Shown: one piece after another, positions 38,401 through 45,439 of the stretch
Layout: every line of letters begins with the position of its first letter
Position numbering within the stretch: the stretch's first letter is position 1
Origin: Mytilus edulis
Lineage: Eukaryota > Mollusca > Bivalvia > Mytilida > Mytilidae
Reading direction: 5' to 3'
Length of the DNA: 64,000 nucleotides
Assembly: GCF_963676685.1 (NCBI RefSeq)
Contig: NC_092346.1
Coordinates: forward strand, 30,703,133 to 30,767,132
The notes under the pieces: model-generated
Told to the model about the DNA's origin: nothing
The model's input: only the letters and a program-made list of their open reading frames with translations
Database searches by the model: none
Translations under genes and position numbers: made by a program

Positions 38401-41400
38401 GGAAGTTATCCCCTTGGCCTTCCTCCTCACCATACATACTTTGCTGTCTAAACTGATTTTCCGGAGTCATTGGTCTTGGACCTCTCATCAATGGTCCTCT
38501 GGGTCCAGGCATTCTATTCATTTGATTTTGATTCTGCATGTTGTTAAAGCCCTGACCACCAGGAAACCTCTGTCTTGGTCCTCCAAACCCAGATTGATTC
38601 TGGTTCATTCCACCTTTCGGTTGTTCATCACTGACCATTCTAATTTGACCTCTGGGACCAGGGCCTCCCATTCTCATCTGCTGAGAATTTTGCATTCTCA
38701 TGTTATCATTTTGTGGAAAACGCATGCGCTGCCCACCAGGTCCATCCATTCTTTGTGGATTACTTTGTCGCATTCCCATTGGTCCACCCATCCTCACCTG
38801 GCCTTTGTTTTGTGACATCATACCTTGACCACCCATGCCTTGTTGATTTGGTGGCATTCCTTGTTGATTTGGTGGCATACCTTGCTGATTTGGTGGCATA
38901 CCTTGATGATTCATTCCCATTGAATTCGATGGCATACCTGTCTGGTTATTAGGCCCCATACCAAGCTGATTTTGAGGTAATCCTGGCTGACTAGGTGGCA
39001 TTCCTTGCTGATGCTGTAGCATTCCTTGTTGGTTGGGCATTGGAGGTTGTTGATTGGGAGGCATTCCTTGTTGTTGTGCCATCAATGGTTGTTGCATTCC
39101 GGGTTGAACACCTGGCATTCCTGGTGGTTGTGGTTGCTGTTGTGCCATGGCCATATGACTCTGGACAACTGTTTTTCTTTGCTGGATATCTCTTTTCTTA
39201 TCCTCCATTTGTTGTTCATACTGTTGCCATTGTGCCTCATACTGTTTGAATTGTTCTTTATTTGGATGATCTGGAAATACATGAAATATATGTTAAATAT
39301 TCAGACGACAGGAACGTGTGTTCATGAAGAATTTTGTTTACGAAATTATCTTTTTTTATTCAAATTTAGATAGTAGCAAGGCACCTATCTATGGAGACGC
39401 ACCTGAAAGTATTTAACTGTTGTAATTTAGTTTTCACAAATAATGATGTTTAAAACTGATAGTAAGTTATACTGAAATGATTAAGACAAAAACAAATTTT
39501 GTCTTTGAAAATGTTTGGTGAAATTGATTACTGATGTGTGAATATAAAGTAGAAGGTTCTTTCAGGAATAATGAATGGAAAATTGGATATCCTGGGTAAA
39601 TAGGAATTTCTTTCAGAAAATATTTGTCAAGTTATCAAATTTCAAGAAAGGATTTATAAGCCCCAATATTCACACTATTATGCATTAATCATTTATTACT
39701 CACTGAGGTATTTTCAAGGTATTTTTTTAATTTGTATTTAATTATTTATACCAATCCAATCCCGAGTGATCAGATATCAGCTAAAATTTTAAGAAATTTC
39801 AAGATAATAAGATGGGGTGAATAAACACACATTACAGTGGAACTTTAAGTCATTACAGAAAGAGAAAATGGAAAATATTAATAAACAATAAAAAATAACT
39901 GGTTGATTCACACACAAAAAAAAATTCATTAATCATTAGAACAAGTAGCAATATGAAATAAATACTTTGATTTTGATTTTTCCAGTCTTCATACTGCTGT
40001 TTCCATTGACTGTACTGTTGCTCAAACTCTGATTCTTCTTTCTGTAACGCATCAAACTGTACTTTTGGATCTTCCCCTGTAACTATAAAAATATTTGTAT
40101 TAACCTTTTTGTACACAGAAAATAATTTTCTGAGATATGCCTTGCCTGATTATATTCAGTAGTATTTTTTTGGTACCGTACCAGGTGCTATTAAATTTTC
40201 TGAAAGTATACAAATCCTGAAAAGCCCAGCTGTGTGAAGACAATTCAACTAGAACAAATATTTTCACATATCAATTAAATACATGTAGTTTGAAAATTTT
40301 GGTCTTTACAAAAATTTTAAGTGTTTCCTAACTCCAAAATGTCTACATCTATCAATGACTTCTTCCTGTTTATTCAATTGTGGGCTGATTTTATGTTTGT
40401 AGAAATTTCAAATGCTCCTTTTTAGGCATCTTCGCTAGCCAAGGGTTACGATCCACTCTCGTTCTCTTCACCCTTGGCGGATTGAGATAAAATTTCGGAG
40501 ACAAAAGGTTAGGATTTTTATTGGTTGCAGTCGGAACTCACTGCATCCAATCAAAAAGCGCCTATAACATGATCACGTGTAAATGTAGAAAGTGTTTGTA
40601 AACAATTGCCACGTGTTTATTGTGCAAAAAGTCTTTAAATTCTTTAAACATACGACTATATTTAGTGACAACTTGAATGTTTTTAATCAATTAATAGAAG
40701 TTCCTGTGTATGTTTCATGCACAAATGCATGAATGTTGACGTATATTTTCGTTTCTGGCTTTATCAAGTGTGTAGGATCTAGACGCTACCGTGTTTTTAC
40801 CTCCAAATTGAAGAGTTCAAGTGCTACCATTGGTCAAGAATAATGTATTCGGAATGGGCGTGACTTTAATCTTCCGATAGACGGCACAACATTGTTTTTA
40901 CAAATGTTGGCTTAATCTGCCAAGGGTGAAGAGAACGAGAGTGGATCGTAACCTTTGGCTAGCGAAGATGCTTTTTAGGCATATGACAGAAAATTTTGTC
41001 ACAATACATATTTATACATGTGATATACATGATATATGTATAATCAAATCCTAATAATGTTTGAAAACGCCTTCATCATAATTTAAAAGGGACTGTTTTA
41101 TTTACCAGGAGCAGCAATCTGTGGTTGCTGGTACTGTTGAGAATAGTCAGCCCATTGTTGCTGTGGTTGAGCTTGTTGTTGAGGCCACTGTTGTGGCCAT
41201 TGCTGAGTGTGTTGCCACTGAGCAGCCTGTTGCTGTAAATCTGTTAGTTTCTTCTGTTCTTCTGTTGTGACGGGTTTAAGTTCTTCTTGCTGCAAGAAAG
41301 ATTTAAAAAAAAAAATACTATTTAGTCTTTTCCATTGAAGCAAATTATTCAAAACACATGATGTTGAATGTAACTTCATTAAAAAAATCAAGGAGCATTT

Positions 41401-44400
41401 ATTTAAACAGGTTGGAATCCCTATTATTGGTGGAGGAAGTTGGAGTGGCCGGAGAAAACCACTGACCTTCGATAGGAAAACTGACAATCCTAGTCAATTA
41501 AGATTGGAGTCAAGTGCACCCGCACGAGCGGGGTTCAAACTCACAACCTCAGTGTTGACTGGCTAGTGATTACAGAATTAACTACTTAGACCACTCAGCC
41601 TCTGATGCCCCCTTGCTTTATTGAAAACCCATTTGTGGCCTTCAGCTGTTATCTGCTCTTTGGTGGGGTTGTTGTCTCTTTGGTCACATTCCCCATTTCC
41701 ATTCTCAATTTTATTCTTCTTTGTTTTACTAGTTCTTACATGTAATATTATAAAACTACCAAATTGTTTTATTAGTATTATCTGCCAAAATTCAATGTTC
41801 TAAGACCAAACTTCAAAAAAAAATAATTGTGAAATTCACCAATTCATGAAAACAATTTCAGACACACCTGAAAAATAAACCAAACCACAAAAACTAAACA
41901 TTGCCCAATGAACCATGAAATTAAGGTCAATGTTAGATGAAACCTGCCAGTAAGACATACACACCTTGCAATCCTTCCTCAATATACACACCATCTATAT
42001 TTGACCTATGGCTTATAGTATCTGAGATAAGGAATTGACAAAGAAAAACATCTCGTTCACTGATCCATGAAATTAAGTCAAGGTCAGTTGACCCTGAATG
42101 ACATTATGACATATTGAAAGTCAGTTTTAATTTTTTTACAGTGATGATTTCCTATATTGAATGTAGAAAAGCATTTCAAAGATATCATAAGTATTCAGTG
42201 GCCAACCCAGAACTATTTAAAAAGGGGGGGCCTGCAACAGTCATGGCATGCTTCAGTGATTCCCAATACATTTGTATAGTAAATCAAAAAAATTCCAACG
42301 AAAAGGACGGCACCCCTGGATCTGCCTATACTATTTGGAATATTAAATAGACATGTAAATTTTATTTTGTTACATTGTATATCTTACTACAACCTACAGG
42401 CATATACTTAACATATTTATCCTAATGCTCATTATATTAAATAAATGAGTGTTTTTCATAAGCAGTCCCAGAACCATGAAAATTAAGTCATGGACAATGT
42501 ACATATAACAGACAGAAACTTTAAAACATACATTGTAATTAAAAGGACAGTACAAATGTAACTGACTAAGGTATCTGCATATATATAAAGTGTGGGGCGT
42601 TTATTCATAAAATTGAAAACTTGTCTTTTAGTACAAATGTCCACCTTACTGTCCTTATAGCTATATATTCGCCTTTACTTGACATCACAAAGGTTACAGT
42701 AAATTGTCGGGTCAAGCAGCACAGGTTTCCAAAAGACAACTTTCGAGTTTGATGCATTTCTGTCAAAAAAGTTTAGTTTGAGTGAACACCATTCAAACAT
42801 TTAAGGGGCATCTTCACTTCCATTCCCATGTTGAGCAAGGATTTGTATACTATGCAAATCCTTGTGTTGAGTGAGTGGTTTGAAAACTATAATAATGCTA
42901 TATTGCACTAATTGTTAGGCAAATTGAATTCTCATAATTTACAATCAGCACTGCTGTCATCAGGGAAATGTGATTAAGTGCCTACAGAATAAAAATTATT
43001 TCCAGTTTATCCTGCACAATGGTGATCACTAATTTTTTTCTGGTTGATGAACGTTAATAATAATAGTGCAAGGATACAGGCAATCCCCTAGATCTGGAAA
43101 ATGATGTCATTAAGGTGGTGACTTGACAAGTTTTCTCTGGTTGATGAACGTTAATAATAATAGTGCAAGGATACATGCAATCCCTTCGATCTAGTAAATG
43201 ACGTCATAAAGGTGGTAACTTGACAAGTTTTCTCTGGTTGATGAACGTTAATAATAATAGTGCAAGGATACAGGCAAACCCTCGGTCTAGTAGATCATGT
43301 GTTACTCAACTCCTAGAAGTTCTGGATGAGTGGTCAGAATTAATTGATAGTGGTTTTCCACTGGACTCCATTTTCCTTGATTTTTCCAAGGCGTTTGATA
43401 CCGTGCCACATCAGCGTTTATTTTTGAAACTTGAAAAACTTGGAATAAAGGGCTGCATTTTGAATTGGATAAAAAGTTTTCTATCTGGGCGTAAGCAATG
43501 TGTTCGTATAAATAATACAACATCAACATGGTCAGACGTGGTGAGCGGTGTACCTCAGGGAAGTGTTTTAGGACCAGTTCTTTTCTTAATATTTATAAAT
43601 GATCTTCCTGATGTAGTAGAGGGTATAGTAAAAGTTTTTGCTGATGATTGTAAAGTTTATTCTAAAGTCTCGTCAGATTATGAGCGATGTAAGTTACAGG
43701 AAAATTTGGACAGATTATGTGAATGGTCAGATATGTGGAAATTAAAATTTAATGCTGCTAAATGTAAAGTATTGCATATTAATCCTGACAATGACCTGCA
43801 ATATCGTTATACCATGTTGGATGAATCCGGAAATTTTATTGCATTATCTACAGTGAACGAAGAAAAGGATCTGGGAGTAACTTTCGAGTCTAATTTGAAA
43901 TTTGAAAAACATATAAGTGATATTTATAACAAAGCCCAAAGAGTGCTGTCTCTTATTAATCATTCTTTTGATTACATGGATCAAGATATGTTTCTTACTA
44001 TTTATAAATCAATAGTGCGTCCACTGCTTGAATATGCGACATGTGTCTGGTCACCGTATCTTAAAAAAGACATCCGCAAATTGGAATCTGTACAAAGAAG
44101 GGCCACAAAGCTGGTAAAAAATATTTGTCATCTTAATTATGAAGACAGGTTACGTTCATTGGGTTTGCCAACCTTGGAATATCGTAGGGATAGGAATGAT
44201 ATGATACAAGTCTACAAAGCGTTGCATGGTATAGATGACATCGACTGGATGAGCCTATTTACTTTAGCACCATCTAATAATACTAGAGGTCACTCATTAA
44301 AACTTTTTAAAAAACAGTGTAAGACAACACATAGACTAAATACTTTTTCAATTAGAGTAGTGGATCAGTGGAATAACCTGTCAGATTTAACGGTGACGGC

Positions 44401-45128
44401 AAAGACTCTGAATAATTTTAAGTCTGCATTAAATGGCGAAAATTGGAACCTATATAAATTCATATGTTCGTGTTAAGTGTTTCAGCTGCGCACACCTAAA
44501 TAAGTATTTTTTGATAAGTTTAATATATTATATATAAATATATTATAATGAGATGAGAAATCATATACGACAATCCAAGATGAGGGGTCAGTAGAAGCCT
44601 TTGGCTTATGTAACGACCCGAAGATAAAGGTATAAAGGTATAAAGGTATAGTAAATGGTGTCATAACGGTGTGCGATTTGACGAGTTTTCTCCAGTGAGG
44701 ACAAACTCAAAAGTTGATAAGGTGTATAATAAATTTAGTATGAATATTTTCCTCAATCTGCCTCAGTAATCAGGTCATACTCATAGGCATAGCCATTAAA
44801 CAGTTAAATAGGTTATTAAATATTTATTTATACCTAGTTTTTTAACTACTAAGACGTGTTTGACCGCGATTGTTACCTTTTCTTCTTCTGCAGGTGGTTG
44901 CGGTGGTGGTTCTGGGGGCAATGGAGGCTTTTCCTCTGACGGGGGTGGTGGGGCTGCTTCTGGCAGAGGTGGCATGCTAGTGGGGACTGGTGGCTGTACG
45001 ACGCCGGCTGGATTTTGTGCTTGATTTTGCTGTTGGTAGTACCACTGGTACATTTGCTGTTGATATTGGTTATATTGCATTTGTTGGGCTGGAGCAGCAG
45101 CTCCCATTTGTTGCCAGTTGGGATACAT
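13710..45128 (-). CDS. YLPM1: YLPM1/ZAP3-like nuclear protein (20 exons)
   Basis: Coding exons (minus strand, in transcript order): 45128-44877, 41289-41106, 40076-39966, 39270-37905, 35469-35439, 34908-33700, 33064-32963, 32438-32251, 31621-31482, 31187-31110, 29696-29453, 28919-28763, 27124-27005, 26385-26209, 25708-25625, 22517-22434, 21694-21599, 16329-16281, 14443-14322, 13856-13710. Every junction is AG/GT and all phases close to 4,941 nt (1,646 residues plus stop). Order: Pro/Gln-rich N-terminus (1-84), Trp/Gln-rich segments (85-203), Gln-Gly-Met region (to about 638), Gln-Gly and Arg-Gly repeats (649-1051), acidic/basic linker, Arg-Asp tract (about 1280-1302), P-loop kinase-like domain (about 1330-1510), acidic tail, PP1-type motif KRVRW at 1597-1601, and a conserved C-terminus ending NRTKYF. 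Family knowledge: vertebrate YLPM1 is nuclear, binds protein phosphatase 1 and has been linked to RNA and telomerase control. The start is the first ATG; no upstream in-frame ATG exists. The C-terminal half matches the vertebrate protein closely from memory; the repeats do not align. Confidence 0.94.
15656..16220. mobile_element. PIF/Harbinger-type MITE with TAA target duplication
   Basis: Ends AGGAGGCTCGCAGGT (left) and, reverse-complemented, AGGGGGCTCGCGGGT (right), about 25 bp of imperfect TIR. It is flanked on both sides by TAA (15653-15655 and 16221-16223), a 3-bp duplication as made by PIF/Harbinger transposases. 565 bp, no transposase. Lies in YLPM1 intron 18. Confidence 0.75.
17794..17837 (-). 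ncRNA. Degenerate hammerhead ribozyme motif
   Basis: On the minus strand: stem-I strand GCGTCA, the core CTGATGA, a stem-II region starting GTC, then AAAA where GAAA is needed, then the palindromic CGCGCG, TC and TGGCGT. It matches the intact copy at 46,251-46,294 except that the GAC closing stem II reads CAC and G12 is A. Loss of G12 should abolish cleavage. The copy continues to the left of the core as a dispersed repeat (17,838-17,940). Confidence 0.7.
17838..17940 (-). repeat. Body of hammerhead-bearing dispersed repeat
   Basis: Sequence next to the ribozyme motif that resembles the sequence next to the intact motif at 46.3 kb (AAGTTGAAAAGCCAAACAAA-like words). It is a short repeat unit that always travels with the motif in this window. 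Confidence 0.55.
21323..21598 (-). other. Cluster of consensus splice donors and possible microexons in YLPM1 intron 17
   Basis: Just after exon 17, whose own donor is GGG/GTAAGT at 21598, four more GTAAGT donors occur on the minus strand near 21528, 21458, 21402 and 21322. Each is preceded within 7-30 nt by a plausible polypyrimidine-AG acceptor. The best candidate is 21470-21459: TTTGGGAATCAG, 12 nt, phase 0, coding FGNQ, between cttgtttcag and GTAAGTAC. The candidates at 21542-21529 (14 nt) and 21352-21323 (30 nt) would bring an in-frame stop. Direct splicing of exon 17 to exon 18 is in frame without any of them. Confidence 0.45.
22110..22262 (+). repeat. Mussel dispersed repeat (GGGAATGTGTCAAAGCGACAAC family)
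   Basis: AAATTGAGAACGGAAATTGG, GACAACAACCCGGCCATAGA, AGCTGAAGGCCACCAATGGG. The same family appears reverse-complemented at about 41,620-41,715 and 45,945-46,005 (TTGTTGTCTCTTTGGCACAT). A known-looking Mytilus interspersed repeat, class unclear. Confidence 0.7.
22434..28919 (-). CDS. YLPM1: YLPM1 exons 12-16: P-loop kinase-like domain
   Basis: Five exons (28919-28763, 27124-27005, 26385-26209, 25708-25625, 22517-22434) encode residues about 1302-1509. The Walker A motif GLPGSGKT is at 1340-1347, an LDDYF motif at about 1370-1374, and a hydrophobic strand ending in Asp (FIIVDAVN, 1427-1434) fits a Walker B. The segment VYIAEIQADVATCVKRNTHN follows. This is the conserved ATP-binding domain of the YLPM1 family, related to polynucleotide-kinase-type P-loop NTPases. 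The visible motifs are intact; catalytic activity on a defined substrate is not established. Confidence 0.93.
22860..25137 (+). mobile_element. Pearl/Helentron-like element with internal tandem units (interrupted)
   Basis: Starts near ATGTCTCGCC (22,875). The body is tandem divergent units of about 130-190 bp, each with CACTGAACCATGAAAATGAG followed by GTCAAGGTCA. It ends with a GCCGCCGCCGG stretch and a strong hairpin (25,098-25,132: GTCGAGC, CTGCAAC, loop AAAA, GTTGCAG, GCTCGAC). Terminal motif, tandem core, trinucleotide tract and 3' hairpin is the architecture described for bivalve pearl elements and other non-autonomous Helentrons. A TIR element (23,336-24,532) has inserted into it. Confidence 0.65.
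23336..24532. mobile_element. hAT-like TIR element nested in the pearl-like element
   Basis: Ends CAGGGCTCACGCTA (left) and, reverse-complemented, CAGGGCTCACACTA (right). The CAGGG start is usual for hAT elements. Flanking CATGT at 23,331-23,335 and 24,533-24,537 gives a 5-bp target duplication; the host phrase GACATGTACACC is restored when the element is removed. The left end can be read as a short open frame on the minus strand (to 23,468) with VTVGKATSSPKSPGSVSPD, possibly the N-terminal coding end of the autonomous parent. No transposase core is present. Confidence 0.7.
26558..26599 (-). ncRNA. Hammerhead ribozyme motif (core intact)
   Basis: Minus strand order: GCGTTC (stem I), CTGATGA, AGGTAAATCCA (short stem II), GAAA, palindromic AGCGCT, TC (cleavage after C17), GGACGC (stem I partner). 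Stem I pairs over all six positions with one G-U. All invariant core bases are present; stem II has only two G-C pairs with an A-A at its base. This is the type I, short-stem-III arrangement known from metazoan retrozymes and Penelope-like elements. Lies in YLPM1 intron 14, in an otherwise unmarked dispersed repeat (to about 26,705). Confidence 0.75.
27230..28206 (+). mobile_element. Pearl/Helentron-like element with about five 150-bp tandem units
   Basis: Starts at GATATGTCTCGCC (27,241). Tandem units with TTTCAAAGTCAATGAACCAT, ATGTGCCAATGCTTATACAA and CCAAATATCATTGACCTACC repeat about every 150 bp. It ends with GACGCCGTTGCCGCCGCC and a hairpin at 28,171-28,201 (GTCTCGC ... GTGAGAC). Same architecture as the element at 22.9-25.1 kb but a different sequence family. 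YLPM1 intron 12. Confidence 0.65.
28260..28620 (+). repeat. Mussel dispersed repeat (GATCTGTAACTCATCATGG family)
   Basis: Two related units with TCAGCTCAAAATCTGGAGGT / TCAGCTCAATATCTGAAGGT about 200 bp apart, ending TGCGGAATGACAGAATGATGG. I recognise the phrase as a common mussel interspersed repeat, probably another tandem-core element of the pearl type. Confidence 0.55.
29453..29696 (-). CDS. YLPM1: YLPM1 exon 11: Ser/Arg/Asp-rich tract
   Basis: Residues about 1221-1302. It begins MSHGFNPDSRQSYDRES and ends in alternating Arg-Asp dipeptides (RDRDRDRDKNRDRDR). RD/RS tracts of this kind are common in nuclear speckle and splicing-related proteins. The donor is AG/GTAAGT at 29452-29451. The tract is coded by a CTATCC-like microsatellite on the plus strand, so length may vary between alleles. 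Confidence 0.92.
30321..30363 (-). ncRNA. Hammerhead motif, left arm, G12 lost
   Basis: Minus strand: TTGTC, CTGATGA, stem II AGCCGATCTAATCGGT, then TAAA instead of GAAA, CATG, TC, GACAA. Compared with the right arm, one base at 30,335 changes the catalytic G12 to U, which should inactivate it. Confidence 0.75.
30986..31028 (+). ncRNA. Hammerhead ribozyme motif, right arm, core intact
   Basis: Plus strand: TTGTC (stem I), CTGATGA, AGCCGATCTAATCGGT (stem II with a CCGAT/ATCGG helix and one bulged G), GAAA, CATG, TC, GACAA (stem I partner, perfect 5-bp pairing). All invariant core bases are present. Stem III is minimal, as in animal retrozyme hammerheads that act as dimers. Confidence 0.8.
31680..31840 (-). 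repeat. Fragment of mussel dispersed repeat (GATGTGGTATGATTGCC family)
   Basis: Reads CTTTATAGCTTGTTGTTCGG, GGAGAGTTGTCTCATTGGCA and CACCACATCTTCCTATATCT on the plus strand, the reverse complement of the start of the repeat at 6.1 kb. Intron 9 of YLPM1, 60 bp from exon 9. Confidence 0.7.
33366..33686. mobile_element. Small TIR element 12 bp from the YLPM1 exon 6 donor
   Basis: TTACAGTTGATATAATAAAG at 33,366 recurs inverted as CTTTATTATTTCAACTGTAA ending at 33,686, with the TIR running for about 50 bp (TCAAGAGTTTAAA, then AAACTTTGTTTG). Inside, a 51-bp unit (ACAAATCATTGGCCTACACA) is duplicated in tandem. About 320 bp. The exon 6 donor GT is at 33,698-33,699. Target duplication not clear. Confidence 0.65.
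33700..34908 (-). CDS. YLPM1: YLPM1 exon 6: GFAPNQGQ and RGARGQ repeat region
   Basis: This 1,209-nt exon encodes residues 649-1051. It starts with a Lys/Glu-rich segment, then about ten units of a Gly-Pro-(Phe)-Asn-Gln-Gly-Gln type; five of these carry a 13-15 residue unit ending in LGPRGFAPNQ. Next comes a tandem of 10-residue units RGARGQ(A/V/I)PGQ, and then RGRGRG boxes typical of RNA-binding, arginine-methylated proteins. The DNA under both repeat arrays is nearly identical between units (39-42 bp and 30 bp periods), so length polymorphism is likely. The exon ends at GAG/GTGAGT. Confidence 0.93.
35621..35895. mobile_element. 275-bp MITE, TTA target duplication
   Basis: TIR AGGTGGTACCTAACAC at both ends (inverted), flanked by TTA at 35,618-35,620 and 35,896-35,898. 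Interior begins TACAGGGAGATAACTC, a sequence common in mussel DNA. The 3-bp TTA duplication suggests PIF/Harbinger. YLPM1 intron 5. Confidence 0.75.
36113..36499 (+). CDS. ORF of unknown function inside TIR element
   Basis: 128 codons from ATG at 36,113. Residues 14-80 (MESDGFIYFQLNINFDG, FIKCKPKQTIGDAIFDNMAD, NVAIVKVQTVSPP, LKNYLQLPVENK) look like a folded domain with beta-strand spacing similar to a ubiquitin-like fold; the last 45 residues look like read-through of non-coding sequence. I do not recognise the family. It could be a first exon of a longer transposase or a captured host exon (a possible donor AAG/GTACAA lies at about 36,302). Confidence 0.35.
   Translation: MTQTNSKTQRGRTMESDGFIYFQLNINFDGQRTESTFIKCKPKQTIGDAIFDNMADENVAIVKVQTVSPPNKGSWEEEKLKNYLQLPVENKTLISTFYFFATISTFQRTGFMHNLDANKFLVCTKYVF
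36650..36990 (+). mobile_element. tRNA-derived SINE inside the TIR element
   Basis: B-box-like GGTTTGAACC at 36,715-36,724, an A-box-like region about 35 bp upstream (GATGGTATTGTGTTCACCTGG region), and a following segment CTGCTTCTTCGCCAAGCACG that resembles the conserved central domain of mollusc SINEs of the MetaSINE type (from memory). The tail is AT-rich. Confidence 0.55.
37905..39270 (-). CDS. YLPM1: YLPM1 exon 4: Gln/Met/Gly/Pro low-complexity region
   Basis: This 1,366-nt exon encodes residues about 183-638. It opens with a Gln/Trp/Tyr segment (QYEAQWQQYEQQ) and then a long run of short repeats built on QGMPPNQ and related Met-Gly-Gln-Pro units. A middle part has NPQRM, GPRGQ and FPGGQ patches, followed by an acidic stretch (GEEEGQGDNFQEEGGEEDM) and an Asn/Met/Gly-rich end. 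The composition is that of an intrinsically disordered, prion-like region. Splice sites: acceptor tttccag before 39270, donor GTATGT after 37905. Confidence 0.93.
40427..40970. mobile_element. 544-bp Mutator-type MITE with exact 9-bp target duplication
   Basis: TIR starts CATCTTCGCTAGCCAAGGG and continues TTACGATCCACTCTCGTTCT (about 53 bp), inverted at 40,917-40,970 with one or two differences. CTTTTTAGG flanks both ends exactly (40,418-40,426 and 40,971-40,979). A 9-bp duplication is the hallmark of Mutator/MULE transposition. No transposase. YLPM1 intron 2. Confidence 0.85.
41395..41615 (-). mobile_element. tRNA-derived SINE (leucine/serine-tRNA-like head)
   Basis: Minus strand A box GGCTGAGTGGTCTAAG at 41,600-41,585 and B box GAGTTTGAACCC near 41,542-41,531, spacing as in class II tRNAs. 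The tail reads CAGTGGTTTTCTCCGGCCAC and TTCCTCCACCAATAATAGGG; a piece of the same tail appears at 53,620-53,670. YLPM1 intron 1. Confidence 0.7.
41860..42560 (+). repeat. Pearl-like tandem-core fragment
   Basis: Units with CAATGAACCATGAAATTAAG, GCTTATAGTATCTGAGATAA and CACTGATCCATGAAATTAAG, the same family as the 22.9-25.1 kb element, interrupted at about 42,110-42,440 by unrelated sequence. Ends not defined. Confidence 0.55.
42837..42863. mobile_element. 27-bp palindromic insertion, 9-bp imperfect target duplication
   Basis: Starts AAGGATTTGTATA and ends in its inverted copy (one mismatch) with a single-base centre. It sits in the GTTGAGCGAGTGG phrase that is uninterrupted in the related element at 5.1 kb. 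Flanks: ATGTTGAGC and GTGTTGAGT (7 of 9 identical). Confidence 0.7.
43039..43285 (+). repeat. 97-bp tandem repeat, about 2.5 units
   Basis: TCTGGTTGATGAACG recurs at 43,039, 43,136 and 43,233. Each unit runs through AATAATAGTGCAAGGATACA and ATGACGTCATAAAGGTGG. It is an internal expansion of the TIR element core. Confidence 0.85.
43286..44642 (+). mobile_element. 5'-truncated LINE with intact C-terminal reverse transcriptase frame
   Basis: Open from RSCVTQLLEVLDEW to a stop at 44,476 without frameshift. RT motifs: FLDFSKAFDTVPH (motif A), SGVPQGSVLGPVLF (motif B), KVFADDCKVY (catalytic FADD). The C-terminal region VRPLLEYATCVWSPYLKKD is typical of CR1/jockey-like LINEs. The 3' UTR ends in a short tandem ATAAAGGT-type tail (about 44,625-44,648). 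5' truncation at the start of the RT domain is the normal outcome of target-primed reverse transcription. It sits in YLPM1 intron 1 on the opposite strand. Confidence 0.88.
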
Positions 45129-45391
45129 TTTGAGGTTTATGCTTTGTTTTAAAATCGAAACAGCGTGGAATGGCGTCGGATACACTGAAGATTATCTCCC
45201 TTGCATTAATTTTTTTCCTTGGTGTAAATAAATACCACAAAGGATAATAAAAATTAGAACAAGAAAGTACCTTTTTAAATTTTAAAATAGAGACTAAATC
45301 AAAGAAATGGTAAATAAATACTTTTTAATATATTATGACAAAACATAACCATTTACTTCTTATTCTAAGTCAAAAGATAATTGATTAGACC

Positions 45392-45421
45392 AAGGATTTG
45401 TATCTTACTATACAAATCCTT
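45392..45421. mobile_element. 30-bp palindromic insertion with exact 9-bp target duplication
   Basis: Starts AAGGATTTGTAT and ends with the inverted copy ATACAAATCCTT; the centre is a few bases. GATTAGACC lies on both sides (45,383-45,391 and 45,422-45,430) without a mismatch. Its ends match the insertion at 42,837-42,863. Confidence 0.8.
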
Positions 45422-45439
45422 GATTAGACCTTATAATGT

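Larger units (their letters stand above)
42738..44718. mobile_element. Degenerate TIR element of the 4.98-kb family, expanded and interrupted
   Basis: The left end resembles AGACCACTTTCGAGTT and the right end (44,650-44,718) matches TGACGAGTTTTCTCC ... AAACTCAAAAGTTGATAAGG. In between lie the family core (GTTTATCCTGCACAATGGTG), a 97-bp tandem repeat (43,039-43,285) and a truncated LINE (43,286-44,642). Confidence 0.6.

Noticed and set aside
37875..39373. Several plus-strand frames opposite YLPM1 exon 4
   Set aside because: They are antisense shadows of a Gln/Met/Gly-rich coding exon; splice sites and phase support only the minus strand.
42950..42975. CTGATGA word as another hammerhead
   Set aside because: On the minus strand the core CTGATGA is followed by no GAAA at the right spacing and no stem I partner.
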